Positions 27,632-36,226 of a stretch of DNA of 42,826 bases are shown piece by piece. The translations under genes were made by a program, and so were the position numbers. How positions within the stretch are numbered: the first letter of the stretch is position 1; every line of letters begins with the position of its first letter. Origin of the DNA: Acidobacteriota bacterium (GTDB lineage: Bacteria > Acidobacteriota > Blastocatellia > RBC074). The stretch is from contig JAHBSF010000044.1 of the NCBI GenBank assembly GCA_019639255.1, forward strand, positions 1 through 42,826, given 5' to 3'. The notes beneath the pieces are model-generated. The model saw only the letters and a list, made by a program, of their open reading frames with translations, was not told where the DNA came from and made no database searches.

Positions 27632-29308
27632 ATGCAAACCTCGCTACCATTCACTTCCCCAAAGAGCTCTACGTCTGCGCCATCGTGCGAGTCGATTGGC
27701 GCAATCTACACCAAGCCATGGGCGGTAGAGCTGATTCTTGACTTATCCGGCTATACCCCAGATCGGGATTTGGGCGTTTGCCGAGCAGTCGAACCAGCGG
27801 CTGGCGAGGGGGCTTTTCTAACGGCGATGATCCGCCGACTGGTGGAATCCTGCCGCCGACACGACCGATCGCTAAGTGACTGCCGGGAAGCAATTTTCGC
27901 TTACGAACTGGATGACCACAGCGCTGCGGCCGCACGAGGATCTATCCTCGCGGAACTTACGAATCTCGGTATTCCGCCGGCGCTGGCAACGCGATTGGCC
28001 GAAGCGTGGGTCAGAACCGCCGACTATCTGATAGACGCGCCAGCGCTCCCCCCAGTGGATTTTGTCATCGGCAATCCTCCCTACATCCGCCTCGAAGACA
28101 TCCCCCCGCAAACCGCTGCCATCTACCGCTCGATGTACTCGACAATGGTCGGCCGTGCGGACCTCTACGTGGCATTCTTCGAGGCGGCGCTCGGGCAGCT
28201 TGCACCGAATGGAGTCTGCGCCTTTATCTGCGCTGATCGCTGGATGCTCAACCAGTACGGGATCGAACTCCGACGCCTGGTCACATCAGGCTACAGCGTC
28301 GAGGCGGTCGTCGAGATGCACAATGCGGCTCCGTTTCTCACTGAGGTAAGCGCCTACCCGGCAGTGACAATTCTGCGGCGTGCACGGCAAGGCCCGGCCG
28401 TTGTGGCGAGTCTCGACCGCCCCGCTGAAGGCCCCAACGGGCGGATGGCCTCGGCTTTGCGCTCGACGAGAGAAGGGAAGAAGACTTCCCTGCCGACCGG
28501 GTTGAAAGCGACGCGGCTCCAAGGCTGGTTTTCCGGCGCCGAGCCCTGGCCCTGCTCTTCTCCAGAACGGCTTTCCCTGCTTCAGGACCTCGAGTCGCGA
28601 TTTGAACCCCTGGAATCTGAAAAGTCCGGCACCAGGGTCGGCATCGGAGTCGCAACAGGCGCCGACAAGATCTTCATCACCAAGAATGGCGACGTCGCCG
28701 AAGCTTCACGCATACTTCCGCTTGCCATGGCCTCTGACATTGCCGATGGCGAACTTCGCTGGTCGGGGCACTATCTGGTTAATCCCTGGGAAGAAGAAGG
28801 GCTAATAAAACTCCAGGACTACCCGCGCCTCCGTCTGTATCTGGAGCAGAATGCCGAGGTGCTGGGAAAACGCCACGTCGCCAGGAAAAATCCTGTCGCC
28901 TGGTACCGCACAATCGACCGCGTCAACCTTCCGCTCTGTAAACAGCTAAAGCTCTATATTGCCGATATCAAGGACAGGCTGAACCCGGTCCTCGATCGCG
29001 GCGAAACCTATCCCCATCACAATCTTTACTTCATCCAATCCGATGTTTGGGACCTGGAGGTCCTCGGCGGACTGCTCCTCTCCGATATAGGGCAGTTCTT
29101 CGTTGAGTCCTACGGCGTCCGGATGCGGGGCGGTTATCTTCGTTTCCAGGCACAATATTTACGGAAGATCCGGACACCCCAACCCGCGGATATCAGTCGT
29201 GCACAGGCTAAAGAGTTGACCAGGGCGTTTCGAAAGCGGGATCGAAATGCTGCATCAGAAATAGCCCTCGACATCTACGGGGTCAAAGGCTTATCGGAGG
29301 GAGCATAA
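27632..29308 (+). CDS. Type II N6-adenine DNA methyltransferase (XhoI/PaeR7I type)
   Basis: A 558-residue gamma-type adenine methyltransferase. Motif I is AVEPAAGEGAFL at about residue 52-63 and motif IV IGNPPYIRLED at about 147-157, inside an Eco57I-type core. The C-terminal half is the target-recognition region. The restriction gene follows 4 bases after its stop, and its partner is XhoI/PaeR7I-like, so the predicted target is CTCGAG. One CTCGAG lies inside this gene, near 28588. It protects host DNA from the adjacent endonuclease. Confidence 0.85.
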   Translation: MQTSLPFTSPKSSTSAPSCESIGAIYTKPWAVELILDLSGYTPDRDLGVCRAVEPAAGEGAFLTAMIRRLVESCRRHDRSLSDCREAIFAYELDDHSAAAARGSILAELTNLGIPPALATRLAEAWVRTADYLIDAPALPPVDFVIGNPPYIRLEDIPPQTAAIYRSMYSTMVGRADLYVAFFEAALGQLAPNGVCAFICADRWMLNQYGIELRRLVTSGYSVEAVVEMHNAAPFLTEVSAYPAVTILRRARQGPAVVASLDRPAEGPNGRMASALRSTREGKKTSLPTGLKATRLQGWFSGAEPWPCSSPERLSLLQDLESRFEPLESEKSGTRVGIGVATGADKIFITKNGDVAEASRILPLAMASDIADGELRWSGHYLVNPWEEEGLIKLQDYPRLRLYLEQNAEVLGKRHVARKNPVAWYRTIDRVNLPLCKQLKLYIADIKDRLNPVLDRGETYPHHNLYFIQSDVWDLEVLGGLLLSDIGQFFVESYGVRMRGGYLRFQAQYLRKIRTPQPADISRAQAKELTRAFRKRDRNAASEIALDIYGVKGLSEGA

Positions 29309-29312
29309 CTGA

Positions 29313-30035
29313 GTGAATCTGACAATAAGCCTCCAGGCGGCAGTTCAAGAGTTCTGGAGCGCGCGTGATCGGCAATCTCAGGAGCAGCTGACACGCGGAA
29401 CCTCCAATACGGGAACAAGGGGATCTGTTACCGGCGGGCTTCACATGAATCCGGTCGTAGATCTCGTTGTCAGAATCATTCAGCAGTCCGGCGTTCAGGA
29501 AAGTGAAATCAGACGAGGCAGCCGCCTCGAACTTCCTGGATACTACCGCGCCGAAAAGAAGTGGGATCTGGTCGTCATCTCGCAAAATCAACTCGTTGCT
29601 GCGATTGAATTCAAGTCTCAGGCCGGTCGCTCCATCGGGAACAATATCAACAATCGCGCTGAAGAGGTAATCGGGATTGCCTCAGATCTTTGGGTCGCGT
29701 ATCGGGAAGGACGATTCAGAGGAAGCCCGCAACCCTTCGTTGGCTACTTCTTCCTCTTTGAAGATACTCCTGAGAACAAACGCCCGGTTCGATGCCAAGA
29801 ACCGTATTTCGCGATTGACCCCGTTTTCAAAGATACATCCTACGCCGATCGGTACGACATTCTTTGTAAACGGCTGGTACTCGAACGATTGTATACGGCG
29901 ACGTGTCTGACGCTGTCGACCAGGCCTGATCCGACACAGCCAGTGACGCGAATTTCACACCCATCCCCTGAAATCTCCTTCGAGCGCTTTGTGAGAGTCC
30001 TGGAAGGCCATCTCCTCCCTTTCAAGACCAGATAA
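29313..30035 (+). CDS. Type II restriction endonuclease, XhoI/PaeR7I family
   Basis: A 240-residue endonuclease from GTG 29313, with GGAGGGAG nine bases upstream. AVTGG-type N terminus (RGSVTGGLHMNPVVDLVV), LPGYYRAEKKWDLVVI and IEFKSQAGRSIGNNINNRAEE carry the catalytic Asp...Glu-x-Lys core of this family; length equals that of PaeR7I (about 246). Known members cut C^TCGAG. The gene is tightly linked to its methylase. Family recognised from memory of the conserved stretches, not by search. Confidence 0.85.
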   Translation: MNLTISLQAAVQEFWSARDRQSQEQLTRGTSNTGTRGSVTGGLHMNPVVDLVVRIIQQSGVQESEIRRGSRLELPGYYRAEKKWDLVVISQNQLVAAIEFKSQAGRSIGNNINNRAEEVIGIASDLWVAYREGRFRGSPQPFVGYFFLFEDTPENKRPVRCQEPYFAIDPVFKDTSYADRYDILCKRLVLERLYTATCLTLSTRPDPTQPVTRISHPSPEISFERFVRVLEGHLLPFKTR

Positions 30036-30087
30036 CAGCACTTGAAAGTGGATGCGTAACGGCCGAAGATTTTGATCTTCTATCTGC

Positions 30088-30097
30088 GGGGGGGGGG
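30088..30097. repeat. Ten-base poly-G tract
   Basis: A run of ten G after ATCTGC, between the restriction gene and the integrase remnant. Like the 11-G run at 20963 it is unusual for this window and prone to slippage or sequencing length error. Confidence 0.7.
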
Positions 30098-30110
30098 CTG
30101 AGTATGGAGA

Positions 30111-30615
30111 ATGTCACAACCACGCACCGGAACTATAATCATACGCAGCGGTGCATTCTACGCCCGCGTGCGTTTTACTGATACCGATGGCCGCAGCCGC
30201 TCCATAGAGCGCCGTGCCCGAAGTCGATCGCACGCCCGGCAACTGGTTGCACAACTGCTCGTCGAAACGCGCGAACGCATCGTCATCACCCGGGATCTCA
30301 CCTTCGAGCAATTATCCGAAGCCTACCTGCGCGAACGTGTGCAGCCGGCCGTCTACAGCGGTGATCGCAAAGTCGCCGGGATGCGGGATCACCGCAACAC
30401 CGCGCAGGAGGTGCGTCGGCTTTGCGAATACTGGAATCCGTGGCGGCTGGCCGACATCACGCACGCCGCCATCGACTCGTACAAGCGGCAGCGGCTCGCG
30501 ACGAAATCCCTCGCGACCGGCCGCAGGGCTGCCGCCGGAACACGCGCAAAAAATTACCGGCCACACTCAGGAAATAACTTTCCGCCGATTCAAAGTGCGG
30601 CGCGGGTTTAGGTGA
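30111..30615 (+). pseudogene. Tyrosine integrase, internally deleted
   Basis: From ATG 30111 the first about 140 residues match the arm- and core-binding domains of a phage-type integrase (IIIRSGAFYARVRF, TFEQLSEAYLRERV, LADITHAAIDSYKRQRLATKSL). The catalytic domain is then missing. A second frame near the end reads PPEHAQKITGHTQEITFRR, the typical end of the catalytic domain, with Phe where the nucleophile Tyr is expected. About 150-200 residues were lost and the frame was broken. The gene points toward a tRNA-Arg about 800 bases away, as expected for an island integrated there. Confidence 0.8.
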
Positions 30616-30690
30616 GTAAAAGGTGAGTGGCGCCGGATATCAATACCGTACCGCACCGCGTCCGCCCTGTTCCCTGATTTCAGCAAATGG

Positions 30691-30951
30691 CTACTTATAG
30701 ATCTCTCGCCGATGGCCGATCTTGACGATGAGAACGACGAGGCGATCGTCCTCGACCTGGTAGATGACGCGGTAATCTCCGATGCGTATGCGAAGCCGTT
30801 TTCCGTCGCTCTGCAGCGCCTTTACTCTCGGTGGTCGAGGGTTTGATGCGAGGCTATCGATTGCTCGCCCAATCCGGATCTGGGCGTCTTTTGGAAGCGA
30901 GCGAAGTTCTTTGACGGCCGAGCGAAGAACCTCGATCCGGCAGGTTGGCAT
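30691..30951 (-). CDS. RelE/ParE-family toxin
   Basis: An 86-residue toxin with the typical RelE-fold sequence: VLRSAVKELRSLPKDAQIRI at the N terminus and RLRIRIGDYRVIYQVEDD followed by VLIVKIGHRREIY at the C terminus. Toxins of this fold cut mRNA at the ribosome or, in the ParE branch, inhibit gyrase. It starts six bases after the antitoxin stop, so the two are one operon. Confidence 0.9.
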   Translation of the reverse strand: MPTCRIEVLRSAVKELRSLPKDAQIRIGRAIDSLASNPRPPRVKALQSDGKRLRIRIGDYRVIYQVEDDRLVVLIVKIGHRREIYK

Positions 30952-30957
30952 TTCTCG

Positions 30958-31170
30958 TCAGATCCCAAATTCCCGCTTCACTTCATCCCAAGGCAGTGGA
31001 TTCTCTCCGGCTGCAGCAGCTTCAGTCTCTGCACGGATCGCATCTTCCAGGTCGATCCGATCCTCGACTTCTTCCAGCATCCGCTCGATCAACTCGCGCA
31101 ACTCGTACTGCTCTTTCGGCGAGAGCGCCCTGACCTCCTCGACGATCTTATCAAGCGTTGCAGTTGACAT
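30958..31170 (-). CDS. Antitoxin of the RelE-type pair
   Basis: A 70-residue, highly charged, helical protein (LDKIVEEVRALSPKEQYELRELIERML, shown in parts), upstream of and adjacent to the RelE-type toxin. Such short acidic helical proteins (addiction-module family) wrap the toxin through their C-terminal segment (PLPWDEVKREFGI). No clear DNA-binding domain is seen. Identity rests mainly on position and general form. Confidence 0.8.
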   Translation of the reverse strand: MSTATLDKIVEEVRALSPKEQYELRELIERMLEEVEDRIDLEDAIRAETEAAAAGENPLPWDEVKREFGI

Positions 31171-31172
31171 GG

Positions 31173-31364
31173 TTACTTCGCTTCTCTCTTCCGCGCCTTC
31201 TTCATTGCTGGTGCTGCTTCGGGCTTGGGTTTCGGCGCTGGTCCTCGGGTTGTTTTCCGCGTGTGCGCCTTTTCAATCTCTGCGGCTGGGATCAAATGAT
31301 CACTCCCGGCCTTAACCATAGCGGCGCTCAGTGTGGCATCGACATTGCCGACACTGAGCGCCAT
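31173..31364 (-). CDS. Possible small basic protein between tRNA-Arg and antitoxin
   Basis: A 63-codon frame ending two bases before the antitoxin ATG. Its first 15 codons coincide with a strong inverted repeat (31323-31362), and its C terminus is a Lys/Ala/Pro-rich tail (PAPKPKPEAAPAMKKARKRE). The tight spacing supports a real gene; the composition and repeat overlap argue against. No homologue recognised. Confidence 0.3.
   Translation of the reverse strand: MALSVGNVDATLSAAMVKAGSDHLIPAAEIEKAHTRKTTRGPAPKPKPEAAPAMKKARKREAK
31323..31362. repeat. Twelve-base inverted repeat downstream of tRNA-Arg
   Basis: GGCGCTCAGTGT and ACACTGAGCGCC are perfect reverse complements around a 16-base loop that holds a further GGCA/TGCC pair. 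It starts 27 bases past the tRNA 3' end. There is no T-run on the tRNA-transcript side, so a terminator role is uncertain. Confidence 0.5.
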
Positions 31365-31388
31365 TTTCTAAACCATTGGTTCTACAAA

Positions 31389-31462
<74 letters not shown>

Positions 31463-31588
31463 GCAATCGATGCGTCACATTGTTGACGAATCATCTAATG
31501 CGGTCAAGCGCGAATCATCGCGGAGACCTCTACCTCACCCATCCCCTCTAAATCAATCCACAGCAGGATGGTACAAAGCGTGAACCTG

Positions 31589-31687
31589 AAGAGAGATAAC
31601 GGAACAAACGAAATAAGACGAAAACTACGGAAATATTGAACTTTTTCGTAATTTTCGTCTTATTTCGCTTGTTCCGTTATCTCTCTT
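31589..31687. repeat. Long imperfect hairpin, family A (copy 4)
   Basis: AAGAGAGATAACGGAACAA pairs with TTGTTCCGTTATCTCTCTT, with one mismatch shortly after (GCTTGTTCCG), and the arms continue as CGAAATAAGACGAAAA against TTTTCGTCTTATTTCG. CG dinucleotides in the left arm fall 9, 10 and 9 bases apart. This is the most regular copy. It lies just past the stop of the membrane-protein gene (31715). Confidence 0.9.
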
Positions 31688-31714
31688 TTTTGCCCCAATG
31701 TCGTGTGGTTTGAT

Positions 31715-32269
31715 TTAGTTCCATCGCCGCCCGGTTCCCCTCTTTCCGCGCCTGCGCCCCGACGCTTCCCTCCTCTCAAGGGGGGCGAACGATTCCCGCT
31801 CCGCAAACAGCACGGCAAGCGGCGATATGTCCGCGCGCGGAAACTGTGCAGGCGCGCTCCGAGACGCACAATCCGGATCAATCCCTATCGCAGCCCACGA
31901 CCGCACCCGCTCCGGCGTAAGCGACATCGCAACGGCGCGATCCTCATCGGTCAGAAACGGCGATGTGTTGACCGCGCTGTCGGTCGCTGCACGCAGTATA
32001 CGGCCGAGCGCCGCTACAACCGCGCCCGCACCCAATCCGATCATGCCCAACAATCCCGACACGAGCAGCGTCATGATCAACTCGCCCGTCCTGTAGGAAG
32101 CCGGCATGACAATGAGTGCAAAAAGGACGGCAATGACGATTGACCACGTCGTCAGAAAGCTGCCCACCTCCTTGAGCGAACTGGAGCGTTTGTAGGCTTC
32201 CTTAAATCTTTCAACAGCGGCTTCCCTGACGGTGCTGCCGGCCGTGTCCCTGGGCGTATTGTCGGGCAT
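31715..32269 (-). CDS. Membrane protein of unknown function, two membrane segments
   Basis: A 184-residue protein from ATG 32269 (MPDNTPRD), chosen because GGAGGGAG lies eight bases before it; an earlier ATG at 32377 has no such site. Two hydrophobic segments are visible, WSIVIAVLFALIVMP and LIMTLLVSGLLGMIGLGAGA. The C-terminal about 50 residues are Arg-rich and of low complexity (REASGRRRGKRGTGRR), next to a hairpin repeat. No family recognised. Confidence 0.65.
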   Translation of the reverse strand: MPDNTPRDTAGSTVREAAVERFKEAYKRSSSLKEVGSFLTTWSIVIAVLFALIVMPASYRTGELIMTLLVSGLLGMIGLGAGAVVAALGRILRAATDSAVNTSPFLTDEDRAVAMSLTPERVRSWAAIGIDPDCASRSAPAQFPRADISPLAVLFAERESFAPLERREASGRRRGKRGTGRRWN

Positions 32270-32526
32270 GTAGATACTCCCTCCTCGTGCAGCAGGCATC
32301 TCCGGCGACGATGTCGGTATAGACGCCCTGATCCGTATGAAGTTCCACACAATCAGACGCGCCGCTATGAAAGCCATGGAACGGAAATTTTTACTTTTTC
32401 GGCGCTTTCCCTTATTTTTCGCGCATTCCTCATTCTCATCATTCCCTAAATTCAGAATTGCTGTTATGTTCCGTGTACTCTCATCATCCCCGATGTTGTA
32501 TGTTTCGTCTTAAGGACTCACAAACC

Positions 32527-33360
32527 ATGTCGATCATCGACGCGCACCATCATCTATGGAAGTACAACCCGGACGACTATCCGTGGATCGGCGACGGGAT
32601 GGAAGCGCTCAGGCGCGACTTCCTGCCCGACGACCTGCAAGCCCTGATGCGGGAGAATCCCGTCGACGGGTTCGTTGCAGTTCAGGCGCAGCAATCCGAA
32701 GCCGAGACAAAGTGGCTGCTCGAACTCGCAGAGCAGAACGACTTCATGCGCGGGGTCGTAGGATGGGCGCCGCTGACCGATCCGGATGTCGGATCGGTGC
32801 TCGAACGATTGGCCGAAAACAAAAAACTCAAAGGCATACGGCACATACTTCAGGACGAACCCGACGACGATTACATGCTCGGCGAGGCGTTCAACAGGGG
32901 TGTAGCGCAACTTGCGCCCTTGGGTTTGAGCTACGACATACTCGTCTTCGAGCGGCACCTGCCGCAAACGTTGAAATTCGTCGACCGCCACCCGGATCAG
33001 GTCTTCATAGTCGATCACATGGCCAAACCGCGCATACGGGAGCGCATAGTCTCGCCGTGGCGGGAACTGATCGGCGAACTCGCCGCGCGGCCCAACGTAT
33101 GGTGCAAGATTTCCGGAATGGCGACCGAGGCCGATTGGCGGAACTGGAATGAGGCGGACCTCAAGCCTTACATAGATACGGTCCTTGCCGAGTTCGGCCC
33201 CAAACGCCTGATGTTCGGCTCCGACTGGCCCGTGCTGCTGCCGGCTTCGGATTACGCGCGCTGGATCGAGGTTTTCCGGCAGGCGATCGCACATCTCTCG
33301 CACGACGAACGGGACTGGATCTGCCGTAACACGGCAATCGAAGCGTACCGCCTCCTTTGA
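32527..33360 (+). CDS. Amidohydrolase-2 family lactonase-like enzyme
   Basis: A 277-residue TIM-barrel amidohydrolase from ATG 32527 (MSIIDAHHH); an ATG at 32458 would add an unrelated extension. The metal-binding IDAHHHLWKY is at the N terminus, the later metal His in FIVDHMAKP, and the catalytic Asp in LMFGSDWPVLLP near residue 240. This pattern is typical of the sugar-lactone branch (L-fuconolactonase or L-rhamnonolactonase and relatives), which hydrolyses a lactone in the cytoplasm. Substrate is not proven by sequence alone, and no sugar operon surrounds it. Confidence 0.85.
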   Translation: MSIIDAHHHLWKYNPDDYPWIGDGMEALRRDFLPDDLQALMRENPVDGFVAVQAQQSEAETKWLLELAEQNDFMRGVVGWAPLTDPDVGSVLERLAENKKLKGIRHILQDEPDDDYMLGEAFNRGVAQLAPLGLSYDILVFERHLPQTLKFVDRHPDQVFIVDHMAKPRIRERIVSPWRELIGELAARPNVWCKISGMATEADWRNWNEADLKPYIDTVLAEFGPKRLMFGSDWPVLLPASDYARWIEVFRQAIAHLSHDERDWICRNTAIEAYRLL

Positions 33361-33455
33361 ATCAGAGAAAAATCGCCAACGATCCGGAAGAATTCACCAA
33401 CTCCGTTGCGGAAGTATTCACCAATGGGGTGTTCTAGATTCGGGGCCGGTATTGT

Positions 33456-34376
33456 ATGGTTCACTCGATGAAACCGACTTTATTACTGCTGCTTTTCATT
33501 TTCGCCGCCGCTTCGCCGGCAAACGCACAAACCTTGCCCACGCGCCTCGAAGGGCAGATAGTCTGCTGCGAGGAATGCTGGAACCGCGCCGACAGAAAAA
33601 CCGTTCCCTACGGCGCGCGCGCGGATCTCATAAAAGCCGCCGAATGCATCGCCGAAGGCGACCCTACGCTCATCGCCGTAACCGATGCAAACGGCGCTGC
33701 AACATTCTACCGCCTCGAAGAAGGCCGCTACAAAAAACCCGGCCCCACGTGGCTTGAACTTGCAGGCAGCCGCGTAGCCGTATCGGGCGCGACGCGCAAA
33801 AGCAGGGGACGGAATTTTTTCAGAGTCGATGAACTGAAGGTCCTGGCAACACCCGCCGAAATTGCGCCCGAACCCGATATGATCGGAACCGAAGCCGAGC
33901 TTGCACTAAAGGACCTGTTCGGCGTCGAACAGAAATTGAGCGCGCTGCGCGGCCGCATAGTAGTGCTCAATTTCTGGGCTACGTGGTGCGGCCCCTGCAT
34001 AAAGGAAATGCCGGATCTCGCATCCATTCAGAACCGCTACGCCGCGCTCGGCGTTCAGGTAATCGGAGCCTCGGCCGATACGCTTGCAGACCGGGAAACC
34101 GTCAGAAAATTCATCTCGGACCTGAAGATCAATTTCCCGGTATGGCTCGGAGCCACTGTAGAAGATATGTCCCGCTTCGGGCTCGGTCCCGCGCTTCCCG
34201 CCAGCGCAATTATAGGCCGCGACGGCCGCATCGTAGCCCTCTTCCCCGGCGTCATCACACAGGACGATCTCATAAAACACATCGACGCGCTTATTGCCCA
34301 ATCCGAACGCGATGCACGCTCGCAGATTGCGCTCGCACGCGGCTCAAAACCCGACGTGTCGAGCGTGCCGAGCTGA
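33456..34376 (+). CDS. Secreted TlpA-like thioredoxin-fold protein
   Basis: A 306-residue protein with a signal peptide (PTLLLLLFIFAAASPANA) and a second possible start at 33468. The N-terminal domain, residues about 30-140, is unrecognised and has a Cys cluster (IVCCEECW). The C-terminal domain, about 145-290, is a redoxin/thioredoxin fold with the active site WATWCGPC, then GPALPASAIIGRDGRI with the cis-Pro. It probably reduces disulfides outside the cytoplasm, as TlpA/ResA do for cytochrome maturation. No cytochrome genes are near. Confidence 0.85.
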   Translation: MVHSMKPTLLLLLFIFAAASPANAQTLPTRLEGQIVCCEECWNRADRKTVPYGARADLIKAAECIAEGDPTLIAVTDANGAATFYRLEEGRYKKPGPTWLELAGSRVAVSGATRKSRGRNFFRVDELKVLATPAEIAPEPDMIGTEAELALKDLFGVEQKLSALRGRIVVLNFWATWCGPCIKEMPDLASIQNRYAALGVQVIGASADTLADRETVRKFISDLKINFPVWLGATVEDMSRFGLGPALPASAIIGRDGRIVALFPGVITQDDLIKHIDALIAQSERDARSQIALARGSKPDVSSVPS

Positions 34377-34403
34377 CCGCTCTGACCGGGCGAGGGCCGC
34401 GCC

Positions 34404-34943
34404 GTGAGCGGGGCAGAAAATACATCCGGGGATAAATGGACTTTCGGCGTGCGCGTAATCCCGGCCGTAGTCAGGCGCGCGCAACTGCGCACTACGCTCA
34501 CCTACCGCCTGCACCCGAGAGTGTCGACGGGCGTGGAGTTCAACCCGCGCGCGGGTGAACCTGCGGACCGCGTAAACCCGCTTGTAAATATTGTTGCGAT
34601 GACGGAAACCTCGCGCCGGCCCGCCATCATCCTCGGCACGAGTTCGGATCGCATAGGCACGCCGCGCGGACAGTCGTTTTACGGCACGATCAGCAAGAAC
34701 CTGAAACGCGAAACCAGCTTGCCCGTTGCTCCTTACGTCGGCGCGGCCTACAGCACATACGAACACCGCTGGCTTGCGCTCGCCGGCCTGAATGTCAACT
34801 TCTCGCGCAATCTTTCTTCAACGGTAGTCTTTGACGGCGTGCGCGTGCATCCGCTCGTGAATTACACGCGCGGGCGTCACGCATTTTCCTTCGTGCTCGC
34901 ATTTGCGAATAAACCCGGCCTCAGCTACAGCATCGCCTTCTGA
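34404..34943 (+). CDS. Short outer-membrane beta-barrel-like protein
   Basis: A 179-residue product from GTG 34404, 27 bases after the thioredoxin gene. It has alternating hydrophobic/polar strands, many Arg and aromatic residues, and ends YSIAF with a terminal Phe as in outer-membrane barrels. No signal peptide is visible with this start, so the real start may be elsewhere or the protein may be a fragment. No family recognised. Confidence 0.5.
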   Translation: MSGAENTSGDKWTFGVRVIPAVVRRAQLRTTLTYRLHPRVSTGVEFNPRAGEPADRVNPLVNIVAMTETSRRPAIILGTSSDRIGTPRGQSFYGTISKNLKRETSLPVAPYVGAAYSTYEHRWLALAGLNVNFSRNLSSTVVFDGVRVHPLVNYTRGRHAFSFVLAFANKPGLSYSIAF

Positions 34944-35034
34944 TGAAACAAGACGGAATGAACGGAACAGACGAAAGGGCATAACCTCTTCCGTCTGTTC
35001 CGTCTATTTTCGTCTGTTCCGTTATTTCTCTTTT
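34944..35034. repeat. Long imperfect hairpin, family A (copy 5)
   Basis: Left arm GAAACAAGACGGAATGAACG, right arm CGTCTGTTCCGTTATTTCTC, with inner GGAACAGACGAAAG against CTTCCGTCTGTTCC. It fills the gap between two convergent genes, starting at the stop of the barrel-like gene and ending before the cofH stop. Confidence 0.75.
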
Positions 35035-35059
35035 TTGTTCCGAAGTCGTGTGGCCTGAT

Positions 35060-36226
35060 TTAGTGGAAGACCTGTCGAAGCTGATACGTTGTGGTCCGTT
35101 CTGCGGGTATGCGTCCGAGTTCGCGTATACGCGTGTGAAACTCTTCGGGCGACAGATATTGCCCCGAAGTCGAACCCGCCAGCCGCGAGATATTTTCATC
35201 CATCAACGTTCCGCCGTAATCGTTTGCTCCGGCGCGCAGACACGCCTGCGCGCGCTCGCGCGTGAGTTTGACCCACGAAACCTGTATGTTGTCGATCCGC
35301 CCGCGCAGCATCAGCCGCGCAAGCGCATGCACCTTCAGATGCTCATCATCCCGCGGACCGGGCCGCGCGTCACCCGAACGGTAAAGCTGAGTGAACTCGT
35401 GCACAAAACCCAGCGGCACGAACTCCGTAAACCCGCCCGTATCACTCTGAATATCCCGCAGCAACAGCATATGCCTTACCCAGTGACTCTCGTTTTCCGT
35501 ATGGCCGTACATCATCGTAGACGTAGTGCGAATGCCCAGACGGTGAGCCGTAGTTATGACCTCCACCCATTGGGCAGCGCTCAGCTTCTGCCGCTCAATA
35601 AACCGGCGCACTTCATCGTCGAGGATTTCCGCAGCAGTGCCGGGCAGCGTATCGAGACCCGCATCCCTGAGCATCTTCAGGTAATCGGCGAGCGGCATGC
35701 CGGTCAGCTCCACGCCGTATACGATTTCCATCGGCGAAAATGCGTGTATGTGCATTTCGGGCGTGGCGCGTTTGATTGCCGTAAGCAGGTCGCGGTAGTA
35801 AAACGGATCGAGGCCGCGCGGCAATCCGCCCTGCACGCATACCTCGCGTGCGCCGCGCTCCCACGCCTCGCGCGCGCGGTCCGCTACTTCATCGAATCCC
35901 AGAAAGTATGCGTCCTTTTCGCGCGGCGCACGCGAAAAGGCGCAGAATCGGCATCCCACAAAACATACGTTCGTGAAATTGATGTTGCGATTGACTACGT
36001 AGGTTATTACATCGCCCACGGCTTCGCGCCGCAAAATATCCGCCGTACGCACCATCGCATCGAGTTCCGCGCCGGTTGTTTGCGCCAGATGCAAGCCCTG
36101 TTCGTAGTCGAGTTCGCGGCCGTTGAGCGCTGTATAAAGAATCCGGGCCGTGCTCCTGTCGATAGCCGACAGGACCGAATCAATGCCGCATTCGTATGTT
36201 TCGTTCGCCTGGCCTTGTTGCATCAT
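35060..36226 (-). CDS. cofH: FO synthase subunit 2, CofH (radical SAM)
   Basis: A 388-residue radical SAM enzyme. The [4Fe-4S] motif is CFVGCRFC near residue 87-94. QGGLP, LTGMPLADYLKMLRDAGL and the C-terminal ANDYGGTLMDENISR are typical of CofH, which joins 5-amino-6-ribitylamino-uracil and tyrosine in the first step of making the F420 chromophore FO. The ATG at 36226 overlaps the cofG stop by four bases (ATGATGA context), so cofG and cofH are translationally coupled. A longer frame to 36421 only re-reads cofG. MqnC/MqnE are relatives but lack this C-terminal motif. Confidence 0.9.
   Translation of the reverse strand: MMQQGQANETYECGIDSVLSAIDRSTARILYTALNGRELDYEQGLHLAQTTGAELDAMVRTADILRREAVGDVITYVVNRNINFTNVCFVGCRFCAFSRAPREKDAYFLGFDEVADRAREAWERGAREVCVQGGLPRGLDPFYYRDLLTAIKRATPEMHIHAFSPMEIVYGVELTGMPLADYLKMLRDAGLDTLPGTAAEILDDEVRRFIERQKLSAAQWVEVITTAHRLGIRTTSTMMYGHTENESHWVRHMLLLRDIQSDTGGFTEFVPLGFVHEFTQLYRSGDARPGPRDDEHLKVHALARLMLRGRIDNIQVSWVKLTRERAQACLRAGANDYGGTLMDENISRLAGSTSGQYLSPEEFHTRIRELGRIPAERTTTYQLRQVFH

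Noticed and set aside
33380-33425. Short direct repeat CGGAAGAATTCACCAA / CGGAAGTATTCACCAA
   Set aside because: Two short copies only; could be chance, and no neighbouring feature gives it meaning.
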